A stretch of DNA of 64,000 nt, from the NCBI GenBank assembly GCA_016869515.1, contig VGDZ01000007.1:1-64000 (forward strand), written 5' to 3'. The DNA is from Alphaproteobacteria bacterium (GTDB taxonomy: Bacteria > Pseudomonadota > Alphaproteobacteria > VGDZ01). The translations under genes were made by a program, and so were the position numbers. A model generated the notes under the pieces. It worked only from the letters and a program-made list of their open reading frames with translations, did not search any database and was not told where the DNA came from. Positions 8,082-17,544 of the stretch are shown one piece after another (position 1 is the first letter of the stretch; each line of letters starts with the position of its first letter).

Positions 8082-8888
8082 TTACTTGAAGGTGTCGCGG
8101 ATCCAGCCGGCCAACAGCTCGCCGGCGAAGATCACGCCGATGATGGCGATCAGGATCGCCAGCACGAAGTCGTAGTCGAATTTCTGGAAGGCGGTGAACA
8201 GCGTGGCGCCGATGCCGCCGCCGCCGACGATGCCGACCATGGTCGAATTGCGCAGGTTGGAATCGAGCTGGTAGGTGGCGAAGCCGACGAAGCGGTCCAG
8301 CACCTGCGGCACCACCGCCATCGCGACGACGCCGCCGAAGCTTGCGCCGGCGGCACGCATGGCCTCGATCGGCTTGAGCGAGATCTCCTCGATCGCCTCG
8401 GCGATCAGCTTGGCGATGAAGCCGATCGAGGACACCACCAGCGCCAGGATGCCGGCCAGCGCGCCGAAGCCGACCGCCTTGACGAACAGGATGGCGACGA
8501 TCACGGCGTGGAAGGACCGGCACAGCGCGATCAGCCCCCGCGCCGGCCAGCTCAGCCAGCGCGGCATCAGGTTGCGCGCCGCCATCAGCCCGACCGGCAT
8601 CGCCAGGAGGATGCCGACCGCAGAGGCGATGACGGCGATTTCCAGGCTTTCGATCAAGCCGCGCAGCAGAAGCTCGGTCTTGGAAAAATCCGGCGGCAGC
8701 ATGCGGCCGATGAAGCGCGCGCCGTTGCCCAGCCCGTAGACGAAGCGCTCCCAGGTCACCTCCAGCGTCGAGGCGGCGTAAAGCGCGTAGAGGGCAAGCC
8801 CGCCCCAGGCCGCGCGCGCCGGCCAATTGGGCGGGAAGGGATCGCGCCGCGCCGGCGCGGGCGCCGGGGCAGCGGCCGGCGCGCTCAT
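8082..8888 (-). CDS. phnE: Phosphonate-type ABC transporter permease (first PhnE)
   Basis: 268 aa from the ATG at 8888, chosen over the track ATG at 8903 because it gives an ATGA overlap with the stop of the ATPase gene. A proline/alanine-rich cytoplasmic N-terminus precedes hydrophobic helices. The EAA-type loop is [20 protein letters not shown], and [21 protein letters not shown] is the PhnE-like C-terminal block. It pairs with the second permease and with PhnC in the inner membrane. The PhnC-PhnE-PhnE order matches classical phn transporters that carry two permease genes. Confidence 0.9.
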   Translation of the reverse strand: MSAPAAAPAPAPARRDPFPPNWPARAAWGGLALYALYAASTLEVTWERFVYGLGNGARFIGRMLPPDFSKTELLLRGLIESLEIAVIASAVGILLAMPVGLMAARNLMPRWLSWPARGLIALCRSFHAVIVAILFVKAVGFGALAGILALVVSSIGFIAKLIAEAIEEISLKPIEAMRAAGASFGGVVAMAVVPQVLDRFVGFATYQLDSNLRNSTMVGIVGGGGIGATLFTAFQKFDYDFVLAILIAIIGVIFAGELLAGWIRDTFK

Positions 8889-9685
8889 GTCGCTTCCTGC
8901 CAATTCTCGCCGCCGTAGATGCGGTTGAGATCGGCCTCGGTCAGGCTTTCGGGCACGCCGTCGAACACCACCTTGCCGCCGGCCAGGCCGATCACGCGGC
9001 GGCTGAAGCGGCGCGCGAGTTCGACGTTGTGGATGTTGACGATCACCGGGATGTCGCGCGCGCCGGCCAGCCGCGTCATCAGTTCCATGATCTCGACCGC
9101 GGTCTTGGGATCGAGCGAGGAGGTCGGCTCGTCGGCCAGCAAGAGGTCGGGCTCCTGCATCACCGCGCGGGCGATGCCGACCCGCTGGCGCTGGCCGCCC
9201 GACAGCGCATCCGCGCGGCGGTTGGCGAAATCGCCCAGCCCGACCGTGTCCAAGAGCGCGAAGGCGCGCTCGATGTCGGCCGGATCGAAGCGCCGCGCCC
9301 AGGCGCGAAAGGCCGAGACGTACCCCAGCCGGCCGCAGAGCAGGTTCTCCATCACGCTCAGCCGCTCGACCAGATTGTATTCCTGGAACACCATGCCGAT
9401 GTGCCGCCGCGCGCGCCTGAGCGCGGCCCCGCGCAGCGCCGCCAGGTCCTGGCCCAGGAACAGGATCCGGCCCGAGGTCGGCTCGACCAGGCGGTTGATG
9501 CAGCGGATCAGGGTCGACTTGCCGGCGCCCGAGGGGCCGATCACCGCGGTCAGCCCGCGGCCGGCGATCTCCAGCGACACGCCCGCCAGCACCGGCTGGC
9601 CCGGGCGGTACTCCTTGACCAGGTCGCGGATCGACAGCGCGCGACCGTCGGCCGCGATCGCTCCGGCCGGCGCGGGCGCCGCCAT
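8885..9685 (-). CDS. phnC: Phosphonate-type ABC transporter ATP-binding protein PhnC
   Basis: 266 aa. Walker [11 protein letters not shown]-loop [16 protein letters not shown] signature LSGGQRQR, Walker B DLLLADEP and switch histidine in [10 protein letters not shown] are all present and in order. The Q-loop form [15 protein letters not shown] is characteristic of PhnC. It energises import through the two downstream PhnE permeases. It starts 8 bp after the PhnD-1 stop and overlaps the next gene. A short alanine/proline-rich extension precedes the ABC domain. Confidence 0.92.
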   Translation of the reverse strand: MAAPAPAGAIAADGRALSIRDLVKEYRPGQPVLAGVSLEIAGRGLTAVIGPSGAGKSTLIRCINRLVEPTSGRILFLGQDLAALRGAALRRARRHIGMVFQEYNLVERLSVMENLLCGRLGYVSAFRAWARRFDPADIERAFALLDTVGLGDFANRRADALSGGQRQRVGIARAVMQEPDLLLADEPTSSLDPKTAVEIMELMTRLAGARDIPVIVNIHNVELARRFSRRVIGLAGGKVVFDGVPESLTEADLNRIYGGENWQEAT

Positions 9686-9693
9686 GGCCGGAA

Positions 9694-10728
9694 CTACTTC
9701 TTGGCCGCGGCGGCCTTCTTGGCGGCTTCCTCGGCCTCGCGCTTGCTTTCGCGCTCGTAGGCGGCGCGGTTGTAGGGCGTGCCCGAGCCTTCAGCCACCT
9801 TGCGCACCACCTCCCAATCCTTCTTGTAGTCGATCGGCATGAAGCGGTCGTCGCCGTTGAACTCCTTGGTCATCTCGGGCGTGAAGCGATAGGCGTAGAA
9901 GCACTCGCGCACCTTCTTCGCCAGGTCGGGATGCAGGTCGTGGGCGTGGGCGAAGGACGAGGTCGGGAAGACCTGGCTTCGGTAGATCACCCGCACCGCA
10001 TCGCGCTTCAGCGTGCCGCGCACCATCATGCGTTCCAGCACGTCGGACGCCACCGGCGCGCCGTCGTAGTCGCCGGCGGCGACGCCCAGCGCCGACTTGT
10101 CGTGCCCGCCCGACATCAGCGGCTTGTAGTCCTGGTCGGGCACCAGCCCCTCGGCCGGAAACAGCGCGCGCGGAGCCAGATTGCCGGAATTCGAGGATGG
10201 CGCGGTATGGGCCACTTTCTTGCCCTTGAGATCGGCCGGCTTCTGGAAGGGGCTGTCGGCCTTGACCACCAGCGCCAGGCGATAGCCTCGCACTTGGCCT
10301 TCGGTGCCCTTGGCGGCGAACGGCACCGCGCCCGCCAGGTTGACGGCGAAGCCGGTCGGGCCGGTCGAGAATCCGGCGACATGCAGCCGGCCCGAGCGCA
10401 TGGCCTCGATCTCGGCCGAGTTCGACTGCACGGCGTAGTAGCGCACCGTCTTGGCGGTGCATTTGGCGAGGTAGTCGGTGAACGGCCGGAAGATGTTTTC
10501 GTAGACCGCCGGGTCCTCGACCGGAGAATAGGCGTAGATCAGGGTCGAGGGATTGCGCCACTTGCTCTTGTCGGCCGGAAGGTCGGCGACCAGGTCGCGA
10601 TCGGCATCGCAATAGAGATCGTCCAGCTCGCCGCGATGCGGGCAGGCGGCCTGCGCCGCCGCCTGGCCCGAGGCCAATACGCACGCGGCCAAAGCCGCCG
10701 CCAAAGTCCAATGACGCCAATCGATCAT
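9694..10728 (-). CDS. phnD: PhnD-type periplasmic substrate-binding protein, copy 1
   Basis: 344 aa from the ATG at 10728. A signal peptide is evident ([21 protein letters not shown], cleavage after AQA). The mature protein contains the periplasmic phosphate/phosphonate-binding signatures [23 protein letters not shown] and [20 protein letters not shown]. The protein ends in an unusual lysine/alanine/glutamate-rich tail ([16 protein letters not shown]). [18 protein letters not shown] block after the signal peptide offers two cysteines that could form a disulfide. It is a close tandem paralog of the next gene upstream. It should deliver the cargo to the PhnCEE importer. Confidence 0.88.
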   Translation of the reverse strand: MIDWRHWTLAAALAACVLASGQAAAQAACPHRGELDDLYCDADRDLVADLPADKSKWRNPSTLIYAYSPVEDPAVYENIFRPFTDYLAKCTAKTVRYYAVQSNSAEIEAMRSGRLHVAGFSTGPTGFAVNLAGAVPFAAKGTEGQVRGYRLALVVKADSPFQKPADLKGKKVAHTAPSSNSGNLAPRALFPAEGLVPDQDYKPLMSGGHDKSALGVAAGDYDGAPVASDVLERMMVRGTLKRDAVRVIYRSQVFPTSSFAHAHDLHPDLAKKVRECFYAYRFTPEMTKEFNGDDRFMPIDYKKDWEVVRKVAEGSGTPYNRAAYERESKREAEEAAKKAAAAKK

Positions 10729-10799
10729 GGAATCCTCCGCCGGTCTCGCCCGGAGACTAAGCCATGCCCGCCTCCGCCTCAACGCCGCTCGCTCGTTGC

Positions 10800-11807
10800 T
10801 CAGCGTTTCGCCTTTTCGCGCTCCTCGGCCTCGCGCTTGGCCTCGCGGTCCAGCCCGGCGCGGTTGAAGGGCGTGCCGGCGACTTCGGCCACGCGCCGGA
10901 TCGGCTCCCAGTCCTTCTTGTAGTCGATCGGCAGGAAGCGGTCGTCGCCGCTGAACTCCTTGCTCATCAGCGGCGGAAAGCGGAAGGCGAACATGCAGTG
11001 CTTGATCTTGGCGGCCAGTTCGGGCCGCAGATCGTGGGCGTGGGCGAAGCTTTGGGTGGGGAAATTGGCGCTGCGATGGATCGTCCGGATGGCGTCGGCC
11101 TTGAAGGTGCCGCGCGCGATCATGCGTTCCAGCACGCCCGAGGCCACCGGCGCGCCGTCGTAGTCGCCGGCGACCACGCCCAAGGCCGATTTGTCGTGCC
11201 CGCCCGACATCGAGGGCTTGTAGTCCTGGCCCGGTGTCAGGCCCTCGGCCGGGAACAGCGCCAAGGGCGCGAGATGGCCCGAATTGGACGACGGCGCCAC
11301 ATGCGCCACCTTCTTGCCCTTGAGATCGGGCAGGGTGCGATAGGGGCTGTCGGCGCGGACAATGAAGGCCAAGTGATAGCCGCGGATGCCGGCCTCGGTT
11401 CCCGGCGCGGCGAAGGGCACGGCGCCGGCCAGGTTGACCGCGAAACCGGTCGGGCCGGCGGCGTAACCCGCGACGTGCAAGCGGCCGGCGCGCATGGCCT
11501 CGATCTCGGCGGCGTGCGAATGCAGCGCGAAATGCCGCACCGGCTTGGCGGTGCATTGCGAAAGGTACTCGACAAACGGACGCAGCACGCCTTCGTAGGT
11601 GGCCGGGTCCTCGGTCGGGCCGTAGGCGAAGATCAGCGTGCCGGGGTCGCGCCATTTGCTCTTGTCGGTCGGCAGATCGGCGACCAGGTCGCGATCGGCA
11701 TCGCAATAGGCGGTGTCCAACTCGCCGCGATGCGGGCAGGCCTGTCCCCAGGACACGGCCGAGGCCAGGGTGGCGCAGGCGATCAGGATCGAGCGCGTGA
11801 GGTTCAT
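10800..11807 (-). CDS. phnD: PhnD-type periplasmic substrate-binding protein, copy 2
   Basis: 335 aa from the ATG at 11807, with signal peptide MNLTRSILIACATLASAVSWG. It aligns along its full length with copy 1: the same CPHRGELD-x3[12 protein letters not shown] start, the same binding-site blocks ([46 protein letters not shown]) and a shorter charged tail. It is a tandem duplicate, separated from copy 1 by 71 bp and only 7 bp from the upstream cyclase gene. Differences around the pocket (for example ALHSH versus AVQSN) suggest the two receptors may have different ligand preferences while sharing one PhnCEE channel. Confidence 0.86.
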   Translation of the reverse strand: MNLTRSILIACATLASAVSWGQACPHRGELDTAYCDADRDLVADLPTDKSKWRDPGTLIFAYGPTEDPATYEGVLRPFVEYLSQCTAKPVRHFALHSHAAEIEAMRAGRLHVAGYAAGPTGFAVNLAGAVPFAAPGTEAGIRGYHLAFIVRADSPYRTLPDLKGKKVAHVAPSSNSGHLAPLALFPAEGLTPGQDYKPSMSGGHDKSALGVVAGDYDGAPVASGVLERMIARGTFKADAIRTIHRSANFPTQSFAHAHDLRPELAAKIKHCMFAFRFPPLMSKEFSGDDRFLPIDYKKDWEPIRRVAEVAGTPFNRAGLDREAKREAEEREKAKR

Positions 11808-11814
11808 CGACTCA

Positions 11815-12993
11815 TCATTGCCCGATCGGCTCGGGTGCGAACACCGCCGCCGGCTCGTCCCAGCCCGCCAGCGCGTGCCGGCCGAGATCGCGGCAGGCGG
11901 TCCCGGCCGCATTCGCCACCGCCGCCGAGACCACGATCGGCTGGGCCAGCGGCCGGCACAGCTTCTCGATGCGGGCGGTGAAGTTCACCGCCTCGCCCAT
12001 GACGGTGAAGTCGAGCCGCGTCGGCGCGCCGACATTGCCGTAGATCACGGTGCCCAGGTGCAGGCCGATGCCGAAGCCGACATGATCGGGCTTGGTCTTG
12101 GCCGCGCGCTGGGCGGAATGGGCGGCGGCGATCGCGGCCGTGCAGGCCGGCCGGTCGCCCTCGGCGGCGGGAAAGATCGCCAGCACCGCGTCGCCGATCA
12201 GCTTCAGCATCTCGCCGCCCGCTTCGCCGATCGCGTTCTCGACGGTCTCGAAATAGGCATTGGCGCGCGCCACCGCCTCGGCCGGCGGCAAATCGCGCGT
12301 CAGGCGGCTCCAGCCGCGGATGTCGCTAAACCAGATCGCGGCGCGCAGCTGCTCGATGTCGCCGCGCTTGATCGCGCCGTCCAGCACCCGCGCCCCCGAG
12401 CGCGGGCCGATATAGGTTGATGCTACGACCCCAGCCAGGCGATCGACCATGAAGGTCTCGACGATCGGGCTCAGCGCCTCGGCCAGGGCCTCGAACTTGG
12501 CGATGTCGTCGTCGTCGAAGCCGCCGGCGCGTCCGCTGACCAGGGTGATGGCGCTCAGCCGCCCCTTGGTCAGGGGCAGCGGCATGGCCAGGTAATCGGT
12601 GCCGCCCTCGGCCGCGATCTCGTGCAGGACCAGATGGTCCCGGTCGGTCAGCCCGGCGGCGATGTTGCGGCGAAAGGGCTTGCGGGTGCGATAGACCTGT
12701 TCCAGCGGGCTGCCGATATAGACCGAGCGCTTTTCCAGCCCGTGCGGCTGGAGGATGTCGCGCTCCATCCGGCCGTCGGCCTGCCAGATCGCCGACCACG
12801 AGGTCAGCAAGGGATGCAGGATGCGCACCATCATCCGCATGCGCATCACCGGCGCACCGGCCACGATCATCCGCTCGCCCAGTTCGCGCGTGAACTGGTT
12901 GGCATCGGCGATGAAGCGGCCATGGCCGAACAGCCAGTCGATCACCGGCGCCAGGCGCCAGCCGCCGGTCCGGCTCAGCGCGGCGGCGATCAT
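11815..12993 (-). CDS. Class III adenylate/guanylate cyclase
   Basis: 392 aa. The N-terminal about 190 residues look like a GAF-type sensory region (ILQPHGLEKRSVYIGSPLEQVYRTRKP). The catalytic domain from about 210 shows the metal-binding aspartates in AAIWFSDIRGWS and KLIGDAVLAIFP, and the transition-state motif DFTVMGEAVNFTARIEKL. It produces cAMP (or possibly cGMP) in the cytoplasm. The architecture resembles alphaproteobacterial cyclases such as those of Sinorhizobium. It is the first gene of the minus-strand run and ends 7 bp before phnD copy 2, so it is likely co-transcribed with the importer. That suggests a link between uptake and cyclic-nucleotide signalling. Confidence 0.88.
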   Translation of the reverse strand: MIAAALSRTGGWRLAPVIDWLFGHGRFIADANQFTRELGERMIVAGAPVMRMRMMVRILHPLLTSWSAIWQADGRMERDILQPHGLEKRSVYIGSPLEQVYRTRKPFRRNIAAGLTDRDHLVLHEIAAEGGTDYLAMPLPLTKGRLSAITLVSGRAGGFDDDDIAKFEALAEALSPIVETFMVDRLAGVVASTYIGPRSGARVLDGAIKRGDIEQLRAAIWFSDIRGWSRLTRDLPPAEAVARANAYFETVENAIGEAGGEMLKLIGDAVLAIFPAAEGDRPACTAAIAAAHSAQRAAKTKPDHVGFGIGLHLGTVIYGNVGAPTRLDFTVMGEAVNFTARIEKLCRPLAQPIVVSAAVANAAGTACRDLGRHALAGWDEPAAVFAPEPIGQ

Positions 12994-13081
12994 GGCTCGG
13001 CCTGCATTAACCGATTGTTCATCACCCTTCCCTATACGTCAGGGTCGAGGCGCACTCAACGCGCTACCTCAGGAGAGAGCC

Positions 13082-13639
13082 ATGACGGTACAGAACGTAC
13101 CCGTGCAGGCGCCGATGGGGACGAACGGCAGGCCGGGACCTTGCGGCGCGCTCGACGCCTTGACCCAGGACCGCATCCGCGGCGGCAGCGAGGCATTGGG
13201 CCGCGCCCGCGAGCGCTTGGATGGGCTGCGGAAGATGCTGAACGCCTGCCTGCTGATGGGCGACGCGCACGGTTATGCGCGGCTGTGCGAGGAGGCGCTG
13301 TCGATCGGCCGGGCGCTGCACGCGGCCGGCGCGGCGCTTTATCGCCGCATCGGCGCCCAGGCAGGCGTGCTGGCAGGGCCGGCCGCGGCCCAGGCGCTGG
13401 AAGCCAAGCTGGCTTTCCGGCGCGAATCGCGCGAGGTCTATGGGGCGCTCGGCGGGATTCTGAGGACCGTCGGGACGCGCGACGAGGTCGAGAGGGTGCG
13501 CGCCGCCGACGGCCGGACCTTGGCCGAGCGGGTGTTGCAGGCGCGCCGGCGCCTCGCGGCGATGGAGGACGAATTGAACGCTGTGGGCTTTCGCCTCGGC
13601 CGACCGATTCTCCAGGACCTGCCGGAAGCGGCGGCATGA
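13082..13639 (+). CDS. Unknown helical protein
   Basis: 185 aa, not recognised. It is rich in alanine, arginine, leucine and glutamate and predicted by eye to be mostly alpha-helical. There is no signal peptide or membrane segment. The N-terminal about 25 residues (VQAPMGTNGRPGPCG) look disordered. A good ribosome-binding site, AGGAGAGA, precedes the ATG at 13082. Its stop overlaps the start of the next gene (ATGA), so the pair is translationally coupled. It is divergent from the cyclase gene across 88 bp. The coupled partner is a secreted degenerate peptidase-like protein. Confidence 0.6.
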   Translation: MTVQNVPVQAPMGTNGRPGPCGALDALTQDRIRGGSEALGRARERLDGLRKMLNACLLMGDAHGYARLCEEALSIGRALHAAGAALYRRIGAQAGVLAGPAAAQALEAKLAFRRESREVYGALGGILRTVGTRDEVERVRAADGRTLAERVLQARRRLAAMEDELNAVGFRLGRPILQDLPEAAA

Positions 13640-14508
13640 CACGCTTTGGGTTTCTGCTGGTGGGCGCCGCGGCGCTGGCCGCGCCCGCCTTCGCCGCCGA
13701 GCCGACGCCGGGAGATCTGGCATGGCGGGATTGGGGCGCGCGCGCCATGCGCGAGGTGGCGATGCCGGCCCTGACCCGCGGCCTCACCGCCGAGGAAAGG
13801 CGGGCCTTTTCGGTCATCCGTTTCGCCAACCTGCCGTCGGCCGAGGTGCTGCCCTCGGGCGCGCGGCGGGGCGAGGACGGCAGGCCGGCGGTCGAGTTCA
13901 GCGCCGGCTATTACCGCGCGCTGTCGACCCAGGCCGAGGCCATGGCGCTGGCGGCGCGCGCGCCCGACCGGCGCTCGGCGCTGGCGTCGCTGAAGGACTA
14001 TCCCGACAGCCACGCGCGCGGCTTGCGCGAGGGCGCGGCGCCCGACCGGCTGCGATTCCATGTCGTCCTCGGCCTGCCGGCCAATGTCTGGTCGCCGATC
14101 GAGCGCGACCAGGATTTCGTCCGCGCCCGCCAGGGCCTGGCGCTGGACGCGCTGACCTTCCTGGCCGCGCGCGAGGTGGCGCATGTCATGCTGGGCCAGC
14201 TGCGCCCGGACGGCAAGGCGCCGGTGACCGATCGGGACTCGCTGGCCAAGGCCGAGGCCCGGGCGACCTCGCATCTGCTGCGGGCCGAGATGGACCCGAC
14301 CGCGGCCTTGTCGGCCCTGGGCATGGCGCGGGTGTTCGAGGCGCTGGCGCTGGGCGCGGAATACCGCGCCGCGGCCGCGATCTGCCGGCTGAGCGCGGCG
14401 GTGACGAACGGCGTCAAGGACGCCAAGGCCGAGCACAATCTCGAACCCAGCGACGCCGCCTGGAGCGAACAGACGACCGCCTTGAGAGAAGCCTATCGCT
14501 GTCGGTGA
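13636..14508 (+). CDS. Secreted M48-peptidase-like protein with degenerate zinc motif
   Basis: 290 aa with a clear signal peptide (MTRFGFLLVGAAALAAPAFAAE). In the middle, LAAREVAHVMLGQ (residues 176-188) sits where an HExxH zinc helix would be, but the first His is R179 (R-E-V-A-H183). Downstream, AEARATSHLLRAEMDPTAALSAL resembles the E-x3-D helix and the (A)GydP-AA motif that follow HExxH in M48 peptidases. I infer a periplasmic, probably non-catalytic, relative of M48 proteases. The start ATG overlaps the preceding stop. Function is unknown; it could be a chaperone-like or binding protein. Confidence 0.6.
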   Translation: MTRFGFLLVGAAALAAPAFAAEPTPGDLAWRDWGARAMREVAMPALTRGLTAEERRAFSVIRFANLPSAEVLPSGARRGEDGRPAVEFSAGYYRALSTQAEAMALAARAPDRRSALASLKDYPDSHARGLREGAAPDRLRFHVVLGLPANVWSPIERDQDFVRARQGLALDALTFLAAREVAHVMLGQLRPDGKAPVTDRDSLAKAEARATSHLLRAEMDPTAALSALGMARVFEALALGAEYRAAAAICRLSAAVTNGVKDAKAEHNLEPSDAAWSEQTTALREAYRCR

Positions 14509-14511
14509 ACC

Positions 14512-15333
14512 CTATTTCCCGCTGAAGCGCGGCGGGCGTTTTTCGACGAAATGGGCGACGCCTTCGCGGAAGTCCTCGCTTTTGAAGCTGGCGTGCATCT
14601 CGGCATTGGCGATGCGCGTCGCCTCGGCCAGGGTGAGATTGTCGACCTCCCACAGCTGGCGCTTGATCGTCGCCATCGAGCGCGGCGAGACCATCTCGGC
14701 CAGTTCGCGCGCATAGGCCAGGGTCTCGGCCATCAGCCGCTCGGCCGGATAGACCCGGTCGGCCAGGCCGATGCGCAGCGCCTCGGCGGCGTCGACCTTG
14801 CGCGAGGAGACCAGCAGGTCGAACGCCCGCGCCGGCCCCACCAGCCGCGGCAAGGTCCAGGAAATGCCGTACTCGGCGATCAGGCCGCGGCGCGAAAAGG
14901 CGGTGGCGAACACCGCGCTGTCGGCGGCGAAGCGCAGATCGCAGTAAAGCGCCACCACCAGCCCCAGCCCCGCCACCGGTCCGTTGATGGCGCCGATCAC
15001 CGGCTTGGGCAGCGAGGGGAAATAGCCGTAGCGGGTCTGGAAATCGGCGGCGCGGTCCATGTCGTAGGGCCGCTTCCAGGCCTCGCTCGGCGCCTGGCGG
15101 CCGCCCGAGCCCTGGATGCCGGCCAACAGCTTCATGTCGTAGCCGGCGCAGAAGCCGCGCCCGGCGCCGGTCAGCACCGCCACCCGCACGCCGTCGTCTT
15201 CCATGGCCGCGTCCATGGCGTGGCGCAGCTCGGCCTCGATGGTCTCGGTCCAGGCGTTCAGCTTGTCGGGCCGGTTCAGCGTCATCACCGCCACCCGGTC
15301 CTTCGTCTCGTACAGTATTTCGCTATAGGCCAT
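14512..15333 (-). CDS. Enoyl-CoA hydratase/isomerase family protein
   Basis: 273 aa crotonase. The oxyanion-hole motifs are GRGFCAGYDMKLL and INGPVAGLGLVVALYCDLR, and the block RRGLIAEYGISWTLPRLVG corresponds to the catalytic-Glu region. The N-terminal MTLNRPDKLNAW is typical. Length fits a single-function hydratase. It would hydrate or isomerise acyl-CoA thioesters in beta-oxidation or aromatic-acid degradation. It is convergent with the M48-like gene (3 bp apart) and divergent from an NTF2-like gene across 51 bp. The substrate is not inferable. Confidence 0.88.
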   Translation of the reverse strand: MAYSEILYETKDRVAVMTLNRPDKLNAWTETIEAELRHAMDAAMEDDGVRVAVLTGAGRGFCAGYDMKLLAGIQGSGGRQAPSEAWKRPYDMDRAADFQTRYGYFPSLPKPVIGAINGPVAGLGLVVALYCDLRFAADSAVFATAFSRRGLIAEYGISWTLPRLVGPARAFDLLVSSRKVDAAEALRIGLADRVYPAERLMAETLAYARELAEMVSPRSMATIKRQLWEVDNLTLAEATRIANAEMHASFKSEDFREGVAHFVEKRPPRFSGK

Positions 15334-15384
15334 GGTCTCCTCCGCGCACGCGCCCTACTATGCCGCGACCCCGCGGAGGACGCC

Positions 15385-15882
15385 ATGACCGCCAGCACCG
15401 AACTAGCCGCATTGTTGGAGCGCCTCAGCCGCGCCGCCGAAGCCGCCGACGGCAAGGGCTTCGCCGCCTGCTTCACCGAGGACGGGGTCTATCACGACTA
15501 TATCTACGGCGATCACACCGGCCGGGCCGACATCGCCCAGATGCTGGAAGGCCTGTTCCGGCGCGATGCCAAGGACTATCGCTGGCGCTTCTTCGATCCG
15601 GTCTGCGACGGCCGCGTCGGCTATGCCTGGTCGATGTCCAGCTTCGTCTCGACCGTGCCCGAATTCGCCGGCAAGACCGTGACCATCGACGGCATGAGCC
15701 GGTTCGAACTGCGCGACGGGCTGATCGCCGATTACCGCGAATCGGTCAATGGCGGGGTCGCCATGGTGCAGTTGGGCGTGGCGGCGGGGCGGATGGAAAA
15801 AGTTCTGGGCAAATGGTCGCGGCAATTGCTGGCCGGGCCCGAAGTCGCGCGCTATCGCCGCAGCTTGGGTGGAACAGGCTAG
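15385..15882 (+). CDS. NTF2-like (SnoaL-type) protein
   Basis: 165 aa. The sequence has the nuclear-transport-factor-2 / SnoaL fold pattern: an N-terminal helix (ALLERLSRAAEAADGKGFAACFTEDGVYHDY), then strands WRFFDPVCDGRVGYAWSMSSFVS and TIDGMSRFELRDGLIADYRES. Such small cone-fold proteins act as isomerases, dehydratases or carriers of polyketide, steroid or hydroxylated intermediates. The start at 15385 follows GGAGGACGCC, a good ribosome-binding site. Its stop overlaps that of the convergent GMC gene in a shared CTAG. It may take part in the same catabolic step as the neighbouring enoyl-CoA hydratase or GMC oxidase, but the link is only positional. Confidence 0.75.
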   Translation: MTASTELAALLERLSRAAEAADGKGFAACFTEDGVYHDYIYGDHTGRADIAQMLEGLFRRDAKDYRWRFFDPVCDGRVGYAWSMSSFVSTVPEFAGKTVTIDGMSRFELRDGLIADYRESVNGGVAMVQLGVAAGRMEKVLGKWSRQLLAGPEVARYRRSLGGTG

Positions 15883-17480
15883 CCGCGCGCGTCCTCGGCG
15901 ATCATCGCCGCGGCCTTTTCGCCGATCATGATGCTGGGGGCGTTGGTGTTGCCGCCGACCAGCGTCGGCATGATCGAGGCATCGGCCACGCGCAGGCCCT
16001 GGACGCCGTGCACCCGCAGCCGGGCGTCGACCACGGCGTCCGCGTCCTTGCCCATCTTGCAGGTGCCGACCGGGTGGTACTGGGTGTCGGTGCGGGCGCG
16101 GATCATGGCCTCGACCGCCTGCTGGTCGCCGGCATCGACCGGATAAAGCGGCTCGCCCCGCCAGGGCTCGAAGGCCGGCGATTCCAGCAGCCGCTGCTGC
16201 AGCCGGAAGCCCTTGACCATCAGCGCCAGGTCCGCCGGATCGCCGAGGAAATCGGGATCGATCAGCGGGTCTTTCAGCGGATCGGGTCCGGCCAGGGTGA
16301 CCGTGCCGCGGCTTTTCGGCCGCAGCACGGTGACATGGCAGGAATAGCCGTGGCCGAGATGGCGCTTGCGCGAGTGGTCGTCGACCATGCCCATGACGAA
16401 GATCAGTTGCAGATCGGGCACGGCGATGCCGGGTTCGCTGGAAACGAACGCGCCGACCTCGGCGAAATTGCTGGTCATCAGGCCGCTGCGCGCGCGGCGC
16501 CATTCGGCCATGCCGGCCAACAGCATGCCGATGCCGCGCAGCGACAGGCCGAAGGTCGGCAATCCCGGCTTGCCGCGATAGACATGGATATAGTCGGGGT
16601 GGTCCTGGAGATTGCGGCCGACGCCGGGCAGGTCGTGGACCACGGCCAGGCCGTGGCGGGCGATCTCGCTGCCGGGGCCGATGCCCGAGAGCAGCAATAG
16701 TTGCGGCGAGCCGAAGGCGCCGGCGCTGACGATGACCTCGCGCTTGGCGCGAAGTTCGACCCGTCTTCCGTCCTGGCGCAAGGCGACGCCGACCGCGCGC
16801 TTGCCCTCGAACAGCAGCCCCAGCGCCTGCGCCTTGACCAGCACGCTCAGGTTCGGTCGATTGAGATGGGGTGTTAGGAAAGCCTTGGCCGCGCTGCAAC
16901 GCTCGCCGTCGATCTGGGTGACCTGGAAAGCGCCGCAGCCTTGCTGGCTTTCGCCGTTGAAGTCGGGGTTGTCGGGAATCTGCAACGAGCGCGCCGCATC
17001 CAGGAACACCTGGCCGAGCGGATTGGGCGAGCGCAATTCCGACACCGAAAGCGGCCCGTCCTGGCCGTGATAGGGGCCGGCGAGGCGGGCATTGCGCTCG
17101 GACTTGCGGAAGAAGGGCAGCACCTCGTCATAGGACCAGCCGGGATTGCCCAAGCCCGCCCAATGATCGTAATCCCAGCGATGGCCGCGGATGTAGATCA
17201 TGGCGTTGATCGAACTCGACCCGCCCAGGGTCTTGCCGCGCGGCTGCAGGCCCTTGCGGCCGTTCAGACCGCGCTGGGGCACGGTCTCGAAGCGCCAGTT
17301 GTTGATCCGGGTCGGGATCATGGCGACGACCCCGAAGGGGGCGTGGATCAGCACGCTGTCGTCCCTGCCGCCGGCTTCGACCAGGGCGACGCGGAGCTTG
17401 GGATCCTCGCTCAGCCGCGAGGCGACGACGCAGCCGGCCGAACCGGCGCCGATCACGATGTAATCGAAGCTCTCGGCCAT
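15879..17480 (-). CDS. GMC-family FAD-dependent oxidoreductase (choline-dehydrogenase-like)
   Basis: 533 aa from the ATG at 17480. The N-terminal dinucleotide-binding motif is [16 protein letters not shown], and GMC signature 1 is [22 protein letters not shown]. The C-terminal catalytic region holds the conserved His in [10 protein letters not shown] and the Asn in [16 protein letters not shown]. It oxidises an alcohol (choline, polyethylene-glycol or other primary alcohol type) to an aldehyde using FAD. The track ORF to 17849 is overlong; those extra residues are in the neighbouring divergent gene. It is divergent from the sugar-acid operon with 64 bp between, suggesting shared control. Confidence 0.9.
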   Translation of the reverse strand: MAESFDYIVIGAGSAGCVVASRLSEDPKLRVALVEAGGRDDSVLIHAPFGVVAMIPTRINNWRFETVPQRGLNGRKGLQPRGKTLGGSSSINAMIYIRGHRWDYDHWAGLGNPGWSYDEVLPFFRKSERNARLAGPYHGQDGPLSVSELRSPNPLGQVFLDAARSLQIPDNPDFNGESQQGCGAFQVTQIDGERCSAAKAFLTPHLNRPNLSVLVKAQALGLLFEGKRAVGVALRQDGRRVELRAKREVIVSAGAFGSPQLLLLSGIGPGSEIARHGLAVVHDLPGVGRNLQDHPDYIHVYRGKPGLPTFGLSLRGIGMLLAGMAEWRRARSGLMTSNFAEVGAFVSSEPGIAVPDLQLIFVMGMVDDHSRKRHLGHGYSCHVTVLRPKSRGTVTLAGPDPLKDPLIDPDFLGDPADLALMVKGFRLQQRLLESPAFEPWRGEPLYPVDAGDQQAVEAMIRARTDTQYHPVGTCKMGKDADAVVDARLRVHGVQGLRVADASIMPTLVGGNTNAPSIMIGEKAAAMIAEDARG

Positions 17481-17544
17481 GTCCCGTTCCCCGCCTTGTC
17501 CCTGATGACGACCGCCCCGCGCCTTGATATAGGCTAGCACGATC

